This document shows positions 47,919 to 55,505 of a DNA stretch of 56,176 nt, piece by piece. Within the stretch, counting starts at the first letter, position 1, and every line of letters begins with the position of its first letter. The stretch covers positions 1 through 56,176 of the forward strand of contig NZ_LQOM01000038.1 in NCBI RefSeq assembly GCF_002101595.1. Direction: 5' to 3'. The stretch is from Mycobacterium celatum. GTDB taxonomy: Bacteria; Actinomycetota; Actinomycetes; Mycobacteriales; Mycobacteriaceae. The notes under the pieces are model-generated. The model was not told the DNA's origin and made no database searches. It was given only the letters and a program-made list of their open reading frames with translations. A program made the translations under genes and the position numbers.

Positions 47919-48275
47919 ATGGCGACTGTGAAGCTAGCGAAACCGGCGCGGTGGTCAACAAGCCTGCTCGTGGGATTGGTTTTGTCCGCTCTCGGACTGG
48001 CTGCCGGCATCGCTCAGGCAGCCCCTAGCCATCACTGGTGCCCGGGTGATCCGTGGGATTCGAGCTGGGGCACGGCCTACGACTGGGACTGGAGTCAATG
48101 CCACGACTGGCAAGGCGCGGCGGGTCCGGCGGGCTTCGGTCCCTGGGGACCCCCGCCGACGTGGGCGCCGCCGCAGCCACCCCCACCGCCGTGGGCGCCA
48201 GGGGCACATGTGATGTGGAAGACGGATGACAATAGTTGGGGCTTCTGGAACAACAAGATATGGACGCCGATCTGA
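47919..48275 (+). CDS. Secreted Pro/Trp-rich protein
   Basis: 118 residues from the ATG at 47919 (GGAAG five bases upstream). The signal peptide (STSLLVGLVLSALGLAAGIAQAAP) ends at an AQA-A site. The mature part is rich in Trp, Pro and Gly: HHWCPGDPWDSSWGTAYDW, WSQCHDW with two Cys, GFGPWGPPPTWAPPQPPPPP, and a final SWGFWNNKIWTPI. This composition is common among small secreted mycobacterial proteins with unknown roles at the cell surface. It starts 54 bases after relE. Confidence 0.78.
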   Translation: MATVKLAKPARWSTSLLVGLVLSALGLAAGIAQAAPSHHWCPGDPWDSSWGTAYDWDWSQCHDWQGAAGPAGFGPWGPPPTWAPPQPPPPPWAPGAHVMWKTDDNSWGFWNNKIWTPI

Positions 48276-48326
48276 CCCGGTCTTCCAAGCGGTAGCAAGC
48301 CGTTGCGTGATTCCTACACTTGACTA

Positions 48327-48995
48327 ATGGCGCAGGTAATCCCACAGCGCGAGTTGCGCAATCACTACGCGCAGGTGGTCGAGGCCGTAGCAGCGGGCGA
48401 GACGTTAATCATCACACGGAACGGCGAACCGGTCGCCGAGCTTCGACCGATCCAGCCAGGGCGTCGCGCTTTCGTTCCGCGGGCTGAGGTGGCCGCGCTG
48501 GCAGCGACTGGCGTTCGAATCGATCGCCACCGATTCCGCGAGGACCTTGATCGTCCGATCGACCAGAACCCGCGAGTGAGTGGTCTAAGTCGCGAATTAC
48601 GGGACGCTGACGGCGACTTCGCCGCCGAGTTGATATCCCGGCGCCAGCGGCAACGTATCGCCGCTCCAGAACGAACCGGGATCGAACCAATTGGACGGCT
48701 TTTCGGTGGCGAGCAATCCCATCTCCTGGTAGGTGATGGCGACCGTCTCGGCGCAGTAGGCGGTCTCCAGGCCGACATCGTTCCGCTGCGCTCTGCGTCG
48801 TTGCGCCACTTCACGAACCTTCTTGTCTACCACCGGGATTCCTTCTACCCAGTCGTATGCGGTCGGGATCCGGCCCAAGAGCCAACGCCCGGTGAGTCGC
48901 GCCGCGGTGGGGAAGGGGGTGCCGTCCAGGCGGGCGATGACCCGCAGCATGCGGTCCTCCTGCTCGCGGTCGGCATACGGCGTCAACTGCCGTAG
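48327..48995 (+). CDS. Orphan Phd/YefM-type antitoxin with run-on C-terminus
   Basis: The first ~82 residues are a standard Phd antitoxin: VIPQRELRNHYAQVVEAVAA, ETLIITRNGEPVAELRPIQP, FVPRAEV, FREDLDRPIDQ. A TACACT -10 hexamer (48315-48320) ends 6 bases before the ATG. No stop follows. The frame runs on to 48995 through about 400 bases antisense to the papain-like gene, where the sequence is meaningless. No toxin gene follows. A GTGAGTGGTCTA at 48576 resembles the usual start of a VapC toxin, so I infer that the toxin and the natural antitoxin stop were lost in a deletion ending about base 48585. Confidence 0.6.
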   Translation: MAQVIPQRELRNHYAQVVEAVAAGETLIITRNGEPVAELRPIQPGRRAFVPRAEVAALAATGVRIDRHRFREDLDRPIDQNPRVSGLSRELRDADGDFAAELISRRQRQRIAAPERTGIEPIGRLFGGEQSHLLVGDGDRLGAVGGLQADIVPLRSASLRHFTNLLVYHRDSFYPVVCGRDPAQEPTPGESRRGGEGGAVQAGDDPQHAVLLLAVGIRRQLP

Positions 48996-49292
48996 CCAGC
49001 AGCGCTGGTGGTAGTGGTGTACCCAGCGTTCGACGGCTTGCCGGGCGTCGTTGAGTTGCACGCCGCGATGGTTGGTGCCGGTCCAGACGTCGGTCAACTT
49101 GTCGCCGAGCTCGGCATGCCAGATCAACGGCGGCAGGTCGTCGATGGCCACCGTCATCCCGACGTGGTTGACCGGGCTGTTGGACAGGGTCTGAATGGTG
49201 CGGTCCGGTCGGGAGCTGCCGCGAAACAGCCAGATGTCGCCGGTGCGGGTCTCATTCAGCGCGCGATCCAAGCTGACGGTGCTCGCATTCAC
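48597..49292 (-). CDS. Permuted papain-like (YiiX/NlpC-P60 superfamily) protein
   Basis: 231 residues. The N-terminal GDIWLFRGSSRPDRTIQTL, SPVNHVGMTVAIDDLPPLIWHA carries the early His of the permuted papain fold, and the catalytic Cys appears late in ETAYCAETVAITYQEMGLL. This order (His before Cys) marks circularly permuted members such as YiiX/YaeF. They are thought to be amidases or acyltransferases acting on lipids or peptides. No signal peptide. It is divergent from a small membrane protein gene (26-base gap between starts). Confidence 0.8.
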   Translation of the reverse strand: MNASTVSLDRALNETRTGDIWLFRGSSRPDRTIQTLSNSPVNHVGMTVAIDDLPPLIWHAELGDKLTDVWTGTNHRGVQLNDARQAVERWVHHYHQRCWLRQLTPYADREQEDRMLRVIARLDGTPFPTAARLTGRWLLGRIPTAYDWVEGIPVVDKKVREVAQRRRAQRNDVGLETAYCAETVAITYQEMGLLATEKPSNWFDPGSFWSGDTLPLAPGYQLGGEVAVSVP

Positions 49293-49318
49293 ACCCGCAG
49301 CTTATGCACACTTACCCC

Positions 49319-49480
49319 ATGCGCAACGTGTGGAAGTGGCTCGGCGTGGCCGGTCTTGTCGGCGTGGCCGCAGGGGGAGTGCTGGTGGCCCGCGACCAGC
49401 GGCGGCGAAAGTCCTACCCGCCCGACGAGATCCGGGCCCGGCTGCACCAGCGGCTGGCCGAATCCGAATCTAAGCGGTAA
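49319..49480 (+). CDS. Small single-pass membrane protein
   Basis: 53 residues, ATG at 49319 to TAA at 49478-49480. It reads MRNVWKWLGVAGLVGVAAGG then VLVARDQRRRKSYPPDEIRA and RLHQRLAESESKR. One membrane helix (residues 7-23) is followed by a strongly basic stretch and a helix. This corresponds in kind to the small protein next to the cyclase in other mycobacteria. The 3' end overlaps the convergent cyclase gene by 11 bases. Function unknown. Confidence 0.72.
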   Translation: MRNVWKWLGVAGLVGVAAGGVLVARDQRRRKSYPPDEIRARLHQRLAESESKR

Positions 49481-50282
49481 CCGCGTAGAGCCGCTGAGTC
49501 CCGCTGAACCCCTTCAGCTCGGCGTCGCGGCCGTCGTCGAAGGACACGTCGTCGCAGTCTTTGATGGCGTCGCGCACCGCCTCGCTGACCAGGATCTCCC
49601 CGCCCGCGGCCTCCCCAGCGACCCGAGCCGCCATCGCGACGTTGCGGCCGAACAGGTCGTCGCCGCGGCGCACCGACCGACCCATGTGGATCCCGATCCG
49701 TACCCGAAACCCGTTGCGCCGCTTACGTTGAGCGTCGCGCGCGAGGGCGCGCTGAAGCTCGACACCACACCGCACCGCATCCTCAGCACGGGAGAAGGCG
49801 ATCATGAACCCGTCGCCCTGACTCTTCACGACATGCCCGGAGTAGTTCTTGACCAGCCGGCGCACCAGCTTGTCGTGGGCGTCGATCAACTTGACCCAGG
49901 CGCGGTCGCCGATCCGTTCGTTGAGCGCGGTGGATTCCTCGATGTCGGAGAACAAGATCACCACCCGCCCATCCGGGGTCACCCGGGCCAAGTCGGGCCG
50001 CTCCACTTCCGCCCAGTCGGCGAGATCCTCGATCGAGCTGCGCACCGCGGCGCCGAGCCCTTCTTTGCGCACCAGGTTCGCGGTCTGCCACACCGTCTTG
50101 ACCGCCTCACGGCCCCCGGACAGCAGCCAGCTCCGGCTGTCGGCGCGGCGTCGCAGCGCCTCGGCCTCGCGTCGGCTGCGGGTCAGCGCCACCCACAGGA
50201 AGGCCAGCGCCGCGCCTTCCGCCACGGCGACCCCCGCCAGGACGTAGACCACGATCATCAGCCGGTCACCCATGCCAGGCAT
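49470..50282 (-). CDS. Membrane-anchored class III adenylate cyclase (full-length Rv1120c relative)
   Basis: 270 residues. One membrane helix at about residues 9-32 (MIVVYVLAGVAVAEGAALAF) is followed by a linker and a single cyclase domain. Metal-binding Asp in ILFSDIEEST and in VKSQGDGFMIAF, with Lys before the second. At the transition-state position the segment is GRNVAMAARVAGEA, with Asn two residues earlier than the usual NxxxR. Cyclases of this type act as homodimers making cAMP. Rv1120c, at this locus in M. tuberculosis, is a short remnant, so this copy is probably the ancestral intact form. Confidence 0.82.
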   Translation of the reverse strand: MPGMGDRLMIVVYVLAGVAVAEGAALAFLWVALTRSRREAEALRRRADSRSWLLSGGREAVKTVWQTANLVRKEGLGAAVRSSIEDLADWAEVERPDLARVTPDGRVVILFSDIEESTALNERIGDRAWVKLIDAHDKLVRRLVKNYSGHVVKSQGDGFMIAFSRAEDAVRCGVELQRALARDAQRKRRNGFRVRIGIHMGRSVRRGDDLFGRNVAMAARVAGEAAGGEILVSEAVRDAIKDCDDVSFDDGRDAELKGFSGTQRLYAVTA

Positions 50283-50407
50283 CTTTCCCGATCAAGCGTG
50301 CCGGGGCTCAGAGCATCCGTTGTCGGGCCCCACCGCAGTGTCTAGGGTGAAAACTGGCCGCCGCGGGGGGGCGAGGAACTTGTCGACGATGTGGGTGGAG
50401 GTCCAGG

Positions 50408-51817
50408 TTGGCCGAGCGCGGCGGTAGCTCCTCAGACATGTTGGTGATTTTCGGCATTACCGGAGATTTGGCCCGCAAGATGACCTTCCGGGCGCTGTAC
50501 CGCCTGGAGCGCCGCAAGGCGCTGGCTTGCCCAATATTGGGGGTGGCCAGCGACGACATCACCAAAGAGGAGCTGGTCAAGCGGGCGCACAAAGCGATCA
50601 CCGACACCGGCGAAAAGATAGACGACGCGGTGTTCGACCGACTCGCCGAACGGCTGTCCTACCTGCACGGCGATGTCACTGACTCGGCGCTGTACAAAAA
50701 GCTGGCCGAGCAGATCGGCTCGGACCGGCAATGCTTGTTCTACCTGGAGATGCCGCCGTCGCTGTTCGCCCCGATCGTGGAGAACCTGGGCAAGGCGGGG
50801 CTGCTGAAGCGGTCGCGCGTCGCGGTGGAGAAGCCGTTCGGCCACGACTTGGCGTCGGCGCGTGAACTCAACAGCCGGCTGCGCGCAGTGCTCGATGAGG
50901 AGCAGATCCTGCGGGTGGATCACTTCCTGGGCAAGCAGCCCGTCGTCGAGCTGGAATATCTGCGGTTCGCCAACACCACCCTGGCCGAGTTGTGGGACCG
51001 GCGGAGCATCTCCGAGATTCACATCACGATGGCCGAGAATTTCGGCGTCGAGGACCGGGGCAAGTTCTATGACGCGGTCGGTACGTTGCGCGACGTCGTG
51101 CAGAACCATCTGCTGCAGGTGCTCGCACTGGTCGCCATGGAGCCGCCGGTCGGTCCCAGTGCCGATGATCTCAACGACAAGAAGGCCGAGGTGTTCCGCG
51201 CGATGCCGGCGCTGGACCCCAAGCACTACGTGCGGGGCCAGTATCGCGGCTACACCGACATCGACGGCGTGGCCAAGGATTCGCAGACCGAGACATTTGT
51301 TGCGCTGCGGATGGAAATCGACAACTGGCGCTGGGCCGGGGTACCGATCTTCCTGCGGGCCGGCAAATCGTTGCCCGAGAAGGTAACCGAGGTTCGATTG
51401 TTCACCCGCCGCGTTCCCGCATTGGCGTTTTTGCCCAAGCGGGAACGAGCGTCGCGTAACCAGATCGTGCTGCGTATCGATCCCGACCCCGGGATGCGGT
51501 TGCAGTTGGTGGCCAAAGACGGTAACTCTTCCTGGCGCGATGTGCATTTGGACTCTTTGTTCGCTGCTGAGTTGGGCGAGCCCCTTCAGCCTTATGAGAC
51601 GCTGCTGTCGGCTGGGCTGCGCGGCGATCGGCAGTTGTTCGCCCGAGAGGACAGCATCGAGGAGACGTGGCGGATCGTGCAGCCGCTGCTGGACACTCCC
51701 GGCGACGTCCACGAATACGAGCCCGGCTCGTGGGGGCCTGATGCCGCACGCTCGCTGCTGCGAGGCCATCACGGCTGGGAAGAGCCCTGGATGCCAAACA
51801 ACCACGCGTCGAGGTAA
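50408..51817 (+). CDS. zwf: Glucose-6-phosphate 1-dehydrogenase
   Basis: 469 residues from the TTG at 50408, which follows a GGTGGAGG ribosome site; the protein then aligns to Rv1121 (Zwf1) from its N-terminus. NADP-binding GITGDLARK near residue 17, the active-site RVDHFLGK with His172 and its lysine, and MAENFGVEDRGKFYDAVG are present. It oxidises glucose-6-phosphate to 6-phosphogluconolactone in the oxidative pentose phosphate pathway. gnd follows after 14 bases, so the two enzymes of the branch are co-expressed. Confidence 0.95.
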   Translation: MAERGGSSSDMLVIFGITGDLARKMTFRALYRLERRKALACPILGVASDDITKEELVKRAHKAITDTGEKIDDAVFDRLAERLSYLHGDVTDSALYKKLAEQIGSDRQCLFYLEMPPSLFAPIVENLGKAGLLKRSRVAVEKPFGHDLASARELNSRLRAVLDEEQILRVDHFLGKQPVVELEYLRFANTTLAELWDRRSISEIHITMAENFGVEDRGKFYDAVGTLRDVVQNHLLQVLALVAMEPPVGPSADDLNDKKAEVFRAMPALDPKHYVRGQYRGYTDIDGVAKDSQTETFVALRMEIDNWRWAGVPIFLRAGKSLPEKVTEVRLFTRRVPALAFLPKRERASRNQIVLRIDPDPGMRLQLVAKDGNSSWRDVHLDSLFAAELGEPLQPYETLLSAGLRGDRQLFAREDSIEETWRIVQPLLDTPGDVHEYEPGSWGPDAARSLLRGHHGWEEPWMPNNHASR

Positions 51818-51831
51818 GGAGAACTGACGAC

Positions 51832-52860
51832 ATGCAGCTAGGAATGATCGGCCTTGGCCGGATGGGCGCGAACATCGTCCGGCGCGTGGTCAAAGACGGC
51901 CACGAATGCGTGGTGTACGACCGCAATCGGGACGCCGTCAAGGCGATGGCCGGCGAGGACAACGTGACCGGGGTGTCGTCGTACGCTGAGCTGGCCGAGA
52001 AGCTCAGTAAGCCGCGGGTGGTGTGGGTGATGGTGCCGGCGGGCGACATCACCACCGGCGTGATCGAGGAGCTGGCCAAGACGCTGGACACAAACGACAT
52101 CGTGATCGACGGCGGCAACTCCTACTACCGCGACGACATCAAGCACGCACAGATGTTGGCGGACAAGGGGATTCGGCTACTGGACTGCGGCACCAGCGGC
52201 GGGGTGTGGGGCCGTGAACGCGGCTATTGCCTGATGGTCGGCGGCGACGACGACGCCTTCAACCACGCCGAGCCCATCTTCGCCACCGTCGCGCCCGGCG
52301 TGGACGCGGCACCACGCACACCCGGTCGCGACGGCGAAGTCGCTCAAAGCGAGAAGGGTTATCTGCACTGCGGGTCGGCCGGGTCGGGCCACTTCGTCAA
52401 GATGGTGCACAACGGCATCGAGTACGGCATGATGGCCTCCCTCGCCGAGGGGCTCAACATCCTGCGCAATGCCGACATCGGTACCCGCATCCAGAAAGGG
52501 CAGGGCGACGCGGAGACCGCGCCGCTGGCCAACCCCGAGTACTACCAGTACAACATCAACATCCCGGATGTCACCGAGCTCTGGCGCCGCGGCAGCGTGA
52601 TCGAGTCATGGCTGCTGGATCTGACCGCGATCGCGCTGCACCAAGCACCCGACCTCAAGGAATTCGCCGGCCACGTCTCCGATTCGGGCGAAGGTCGCTG
52701 GACTTGCATCGCGGCGATCGACGAAGGGGTTCCCGCGCCCGTCCTGACGTCGGCGCTGTACTCGCGCTTTGCCTCACGGCGCCTTGACGAGTTCGCCGAC
52801 AAGGCGCTCTCGGCGATGCGCAAGCAGTTCGGCGGCCACGACGAAAAAGCTAGCGGCTGA
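51832..52860 (+). CDS. gnd: 6-phosphogluconate dehydrogenase, decarboxylating (short, GndA/YqeC type)
   Basis: 342 residues, the short class of 6PGDH (about 300-340) rather than the ~480-residue class; Rv1122 (Gnd2) has the same size. Rossmann motif GLGRMGANIVRR at 6-17, substrate motifs DGGNSYYRDD and CGTSGGVWG, and HCGSAGSGHFVKMVHNGIEYG with the catalytic Lys. AAGGAGA at 51817-51823 is the ribosome site. It converts 6-phosphogluconate to ribulose-5-phosphate; short forms often prefer NAD. Confidence 0.94.
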   Translation: MQLGMIGLGRMGANIVRRVVKDGHECVVYDRNRDAVKAMAGEDNVTGVSSYAELAEKLSKPRVVWVMVPAGDITTGVIEELAKTLDTNDIVIDGGNSYYRDDIKHAQMLADKGIRLLDCGTSGGVWGRERGYCLMVGGDDDAFNHAEPIFATVAPGVDAAPRTPGRDGEVAQSEKGYLHCGSAGSGHFVKMVHNGIEYGMMASLAEGLNILRNADIGTRIQKGQGDAETAPLANPEYYQYNINIPDVTELWRRGSVIESWLLDLTAIALHQAPDLKEFAGHVSDSGEGRWTCIAAIDEGVPAPVLTSALYSRFASRRLDEFADKALSAMRKQFGGHDEKASG

Positions 52861-52888
52861 CCCGCAAGCACACCACTATCATTGCGCG

Positions 52889-52912
52889 GGCCGTCATCAA
52901 ATGATGACGGCC
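52889..52912. terminator. Near-perfect palindrome between gnd and bpoB
   Basis: GGCCGTCATCA (52889-52899) pairs with TGATGACGGCC (52902-52912) over a 2-base centre: an 11-bp stem located between two convergent genes. There is no T-run, so it is either a mycobacterial tail-less terminator or a protein-binding palindrome. Confidence 0.5.
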
Positions 52913-52947
52913 TCCGGAAAGATGCAGACCCTCTGCGGCCATCGCCA

Positions 52948-53796
52948 CTAGCGGCTGACGAACGAGACGACGACGTCACTGAATGCGTCGTTGTCGTCGC
53001 CGGCCGCGGTGTGGCCGGCCTCGGACAGTTCGACGAACTCGGCGCCCGGCACCGTGGCCAGAAAGTGCTGCACCCCTTCGGGACTCACCACGTCGGAAAG
53101 CTTGCCGCGGATCAACAGCACCGGAATCGTGAGACCCGCGGCGGCGTCCTCGAATTTCTCGGTGCGCAGTTGGGGGTCGTCGCCGGGCTTGGTCATAAAC
53201 GCCGGATCCCAATGCCAGTACCAGCGGCCGTCGCGCAGCCGAAGGTTCTTCTTCAGCCCCTCCGGGCTGCGCGGCTTGGTCCGATGCGGCAGATAGGCGG
53301 CGACGGCGTCGGCGGCCTCTTCGAGCGTGTCGAACCCATCCAGACCGCTGAACATGAAATCGCGGATCCGCGCGCTGCCCTGCTTCTCGAATCGCGGCAC
53401 CACATCCACCAGCACCAGCCGGGTGACGCGTTGCGGGCCGGCGCGGTCCGCTACCAGGATGCCGGTCAACCCGCCCATGCTCGCCCCGATCAACACCACC
53501 GGCCGCCCGATCGCGTCGAGCACGTGCATGACGTCGGCTGTCAGTGTCTCGACGTCGTAGTCCGCGTCGGGTGCCCGATCGCTGTCACCGTGGCCCCGGC
53601 TGTCGAGAGCCACCACATGGAATCCCTGGTCGGCCAGCACCTGGCCGGTGTTTTTCCAGGAGAACCGGTTCTGGCCTCCGCCGTGCAGCATCAGCACGCT
53701 CGGCCGGCCGTCTGCCGCGCCCCGGTTCCATTCGTCTGCGACCAGGGTGATCCCGTCGACGCCGGAGTACTCGACGGTCTGCGGTGTGCTGTTCAT
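52948..53796 (-). CDS. bpoB: Alpha/beta hydrolase, BpoB-type (annotated non-heme peroxidase)
   Basis: 282 residues. Oxyanion motif MLHGGGQN (residues 36-43), nucleophile Ser106 in GASMGG, and a C-terminal His in SEAGHTAAGDD. Named after bromoperoxidase-like proteins, but the lack of a cofactor site makes an esterase or C-C hydrolase role more likely. Synteny with zwf/gnd upstream and ephC downstream matches Rv1123c. Confidence 0.88.
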   Translation of the reverse strand: MNSTPQTVEYSGVDGITLVADEWNRGAADGRPSVLMLHGGGQNRFSWKNTGQVLADQGFHVVALDSRGHGDSDRAPDADYDVETLTADVMHVLDAIGRPVVLIGASMGGLTGILVADRAGPQRVTRLVLVDVVPRFEKQGSARIRDFMFSGLDGFDTLEEAADAVAAYLPHRTKPRSPEGLKKNLRLRDGRWYWHWDPAFMTKPGDDPQLRTEKFEDAAAGLTIPVLLIRGKLSDVVSPEGVQHFLATVPGAEFVELSEAGHTAAGDDNDAFSDVVVSFVSR

Positions 53797-53873
53797 CGCC
53801 CTGACGTTACCGCTGCGATGAGTTTTGCCCGCCGCCCGAGTCGATCACATCGAAACGACGACTAGGAGGTGCC

Positions 53874-54347
53874 ATGCCGGCGATCACGCCATCGCTGTGG
53901 TTCGACGACAATCTCGAGGAGGCCGCGCAGTTCTACACCTCGGTGTTCCCCAACTCGCATATCGAAGACTTCAAGCGGTACACCGAGGCCGGCCCGGGCG
54001 TGCCGGGGTCGGTGGCATGGGGCAGCTTCGTGCTCGACGGCACCCGATTCATCGGCCTCAACGGCGGCCCGCATTTTCGGTTCACCGAGGCGGTGTCTTT
54101 CACCGTCGACTGCACAGACCAGGACGAGGTCGACTACTACTGGGACCGGCTGACCGACGGCGGCGAGGAGTCGCAGTGCGGCTGGTGCAAAGACCGCTAC
54201 GGGCTGAGTTGGCAGATCGTGCCTCAGCGACTCGTCGAGTTGGTGAGTGATCCCGATCCCGCACGTGCCGCCGCGGCCACCAGGGCGATGCACGGCATGC
54301 GCAAGATCGTCATCGCCGAGCTGGAAAAGGCTGTCGCGCAGCTTTAG
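53874..54347 (+). CDS. VOC/PhnB-like (3-demethylubiquinone 3-methyltransferase-like) domain protein
   Basis: 157 residues from the ATG at 53874, preceded by a strong Shine-Dalgarno AGGAGG (53864-53869). It begins ITPSLWFDDNLEEAAQFYTS and carries FPNSHIEDFKRY, FIGLNGGPHFRFTEAVSF and CKDRYGLSWQIVP, the signature of PhnB-like glyoxalase-fold proteins. Despite the database name these are not proven methyltransferases. They form dimers with a metal or small-ligand site. Between bpoB (divergent) and the Mce-associated pair. Confidence 0.88.
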   Translation: MPAITPSLWFDDNLEEAAQFYTSVFPNSHIEDFKRYTEAGPGVPGSVAWGSFVLDGTRFIGLNGGPHFRFTEAVSFTVDCTDQDEVDYYWDRLTDGGEESQCGWCKDRYGLSWQIVPQRLVELVSDPDPARAAAATRAMHGMRKIVIAELEKAVAQL

Positions 54348-54385
54348 TTCTAAAATTTCGGACGCCCGGGCGGGCCGGCGCCACG

Positions 54386-54391
54386 TAGTTT
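54386..54391 (+). promoter_or_regulatory. -10 element of the Mce-associated gene pair
   Basis: TAGTTT ends 7 bases before the ATG at 54399, fitting a leaderless message; there is no Shine-Dalgarno before this ATG. Confidence 0.4.
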
Positions 54392-54398
54392 GGACACT

Positions 54399-54962
54399 AT
54401 GGCTGACGACGTTTCCACCCCTGGCGAAGAGCCCGTCGAGGAGACGCAACCCGCGCCGGCGATGTCCACCACGCGCCCGAACCCCGTTCTCCGGATGTCA
54501 CTGGTGGCCGGAGTGATCGGGACAGTGGTCCTGGCCGGGCTGGTCGGCTGGCTCGGTTTCCGCGACTACGAAGCGCACCAATCCGACGCGCGGCGCAATC
54601 TGTTCGTCCAAGCGGCGCGAGATTCCGCGGTGAAGCTGACCACGATCGACTACCAGCACATCGACGCCGACGTGCAACGCATCCTCGACTCGTCTACCGG
54701 CGGCTTCCACGACAACTTCTCTGCGCGGTGGCGGCCGTTCGTCGATCTCGTCAAACGGGACCACTCCAAACTGGAGGGCACCGTCAACGAAGCGGGGCTC
54801 GAATCCCAGGCGGGCGACGCGGGGCAGGTGCTGGTAGCCGTGACGGTGAAGTCAGCGAATCCCACAGGAGCACAGCAAGAGCCGCAGGTGTGGAGGATGC
54901 GGATCACGGTGCAGAAGATCGGCGACGAGGGCAAGATCTCCAACGTCGCATTCGTGTCATGA
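54399..54962 (+). CDS. Mce-associated membrane protein-like
   Basis: 187 residues from the ATG at 54399 (a TTG at 54390 is the only alternative nearby). A polar, acidic N-terminus is followed by one membrane helix at about 33-52 (LVAGVIGTVVLAGLVGWLGF) and an extracytoplasmic NTF2-like domain (RDSAVKLTTIDYQHIDADVQ, LDSSTGGFHDNF). This is the Mas/Mam build: proteins that stabilise Mce lipid importers. No mce operon is in the window, so it is an orphan Mam-type protein. The ATGA overlap with the next gene shows an operon. Confidence 0.83.
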   Translation: MADDVSTPGEEPVEETQPAPAMSTTRPNPVLRMSLVAGVIGTVVLAGLVGWLGFRDYEAHQSDARRNLFVQAARDSAVKLTTIDYQHIDADVQRILDSSTGGFHDNFSARWRPFVDLVKRDHSKLEGTVNEAGLESQAGDAGQVLVAVTVKSANPTGAQQEPQVWRMRITVQKIGDEGKISNVAFVS

Positions 54963-55492
54963 CGCAGGTGTCGGAAACGACGACCACCGCGCGTCGCGCC
55001 ATCTGGACGCACGTGCTGGTCTACGGCGTGGTCCCCGGGCTGGCCTTGCTGCTCGCGCTGGCGGCGGGCTATCTGAAGTGGCACGACTCGTCGATACGGA
55101 ACGCCGACGTCGCCCGCATCCAATCGGTCCAGGCCGCAAAGGATTCCGCCGTTGTCCTGCTGTCTTTCCGACCGGACACCGTCGAGAAGGACGTCGAAGG
55201 TGCGCAGGGTCGCTTGACCGGCCACTTCCTCGACACCTACTCGCGCGTGACCCGCGAGGTGCTGATTCCCAACGCGAAGGAACGGCACGTATCAGCGACT
55301 GCCCGTGTTCCCGCGGCGGCATCGGTGTCAGCGTCCGAAAGCCATGCGGTTGTGCTGGTATTCGTGGACCAGACGGTCCAGGTCGGTGGCTCGCCGCCCG
55401 CCGACGCCGCGTCGAGTGTCCGGGTGACCCTGGATAAGGTCGGCGCACGGTGGATGATCTCGGGATGGGATCCCATCGAACCGCCGGCATGA
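54959..55492 (+). CDS. Mce-associated membrane protein-like, second of pair
   Basis: 177 residues from the ATG at 54959 in the ATGA overlap. One membrane helix at about 16-40 (VLVYGVVPGLALLLALAAGYL) and an outside NTF2-like domain with AAKDSAVVLLSFRPDTVEKD, LTGHFLDTYSRVTREVLIP and WMISGWDPIE, the usual family end. Pairs of such genes commonly encode heterodimers. It is followed after 13 bases by ephC, so three genes may be co-transcribed. Confidence 0.85.
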   Translation: MTQVSETTTTARRAIWTHVLVYGVVPGLALLLALAAGYLKWHDSSIRNADVARIQSVQAAKDSAVVLLSFRPDTVEKDVEGAQGRLTGHFLDTYSRVTREVLIPNAKERHVSATARVPAAASVSASESHAVVLVFVDQTVQVGGSPPADAASSVRVTLDKVGARWMISGWDPIEPPA

Positions 55493-55505
55493 AGAGGATC
55501 AGGTG

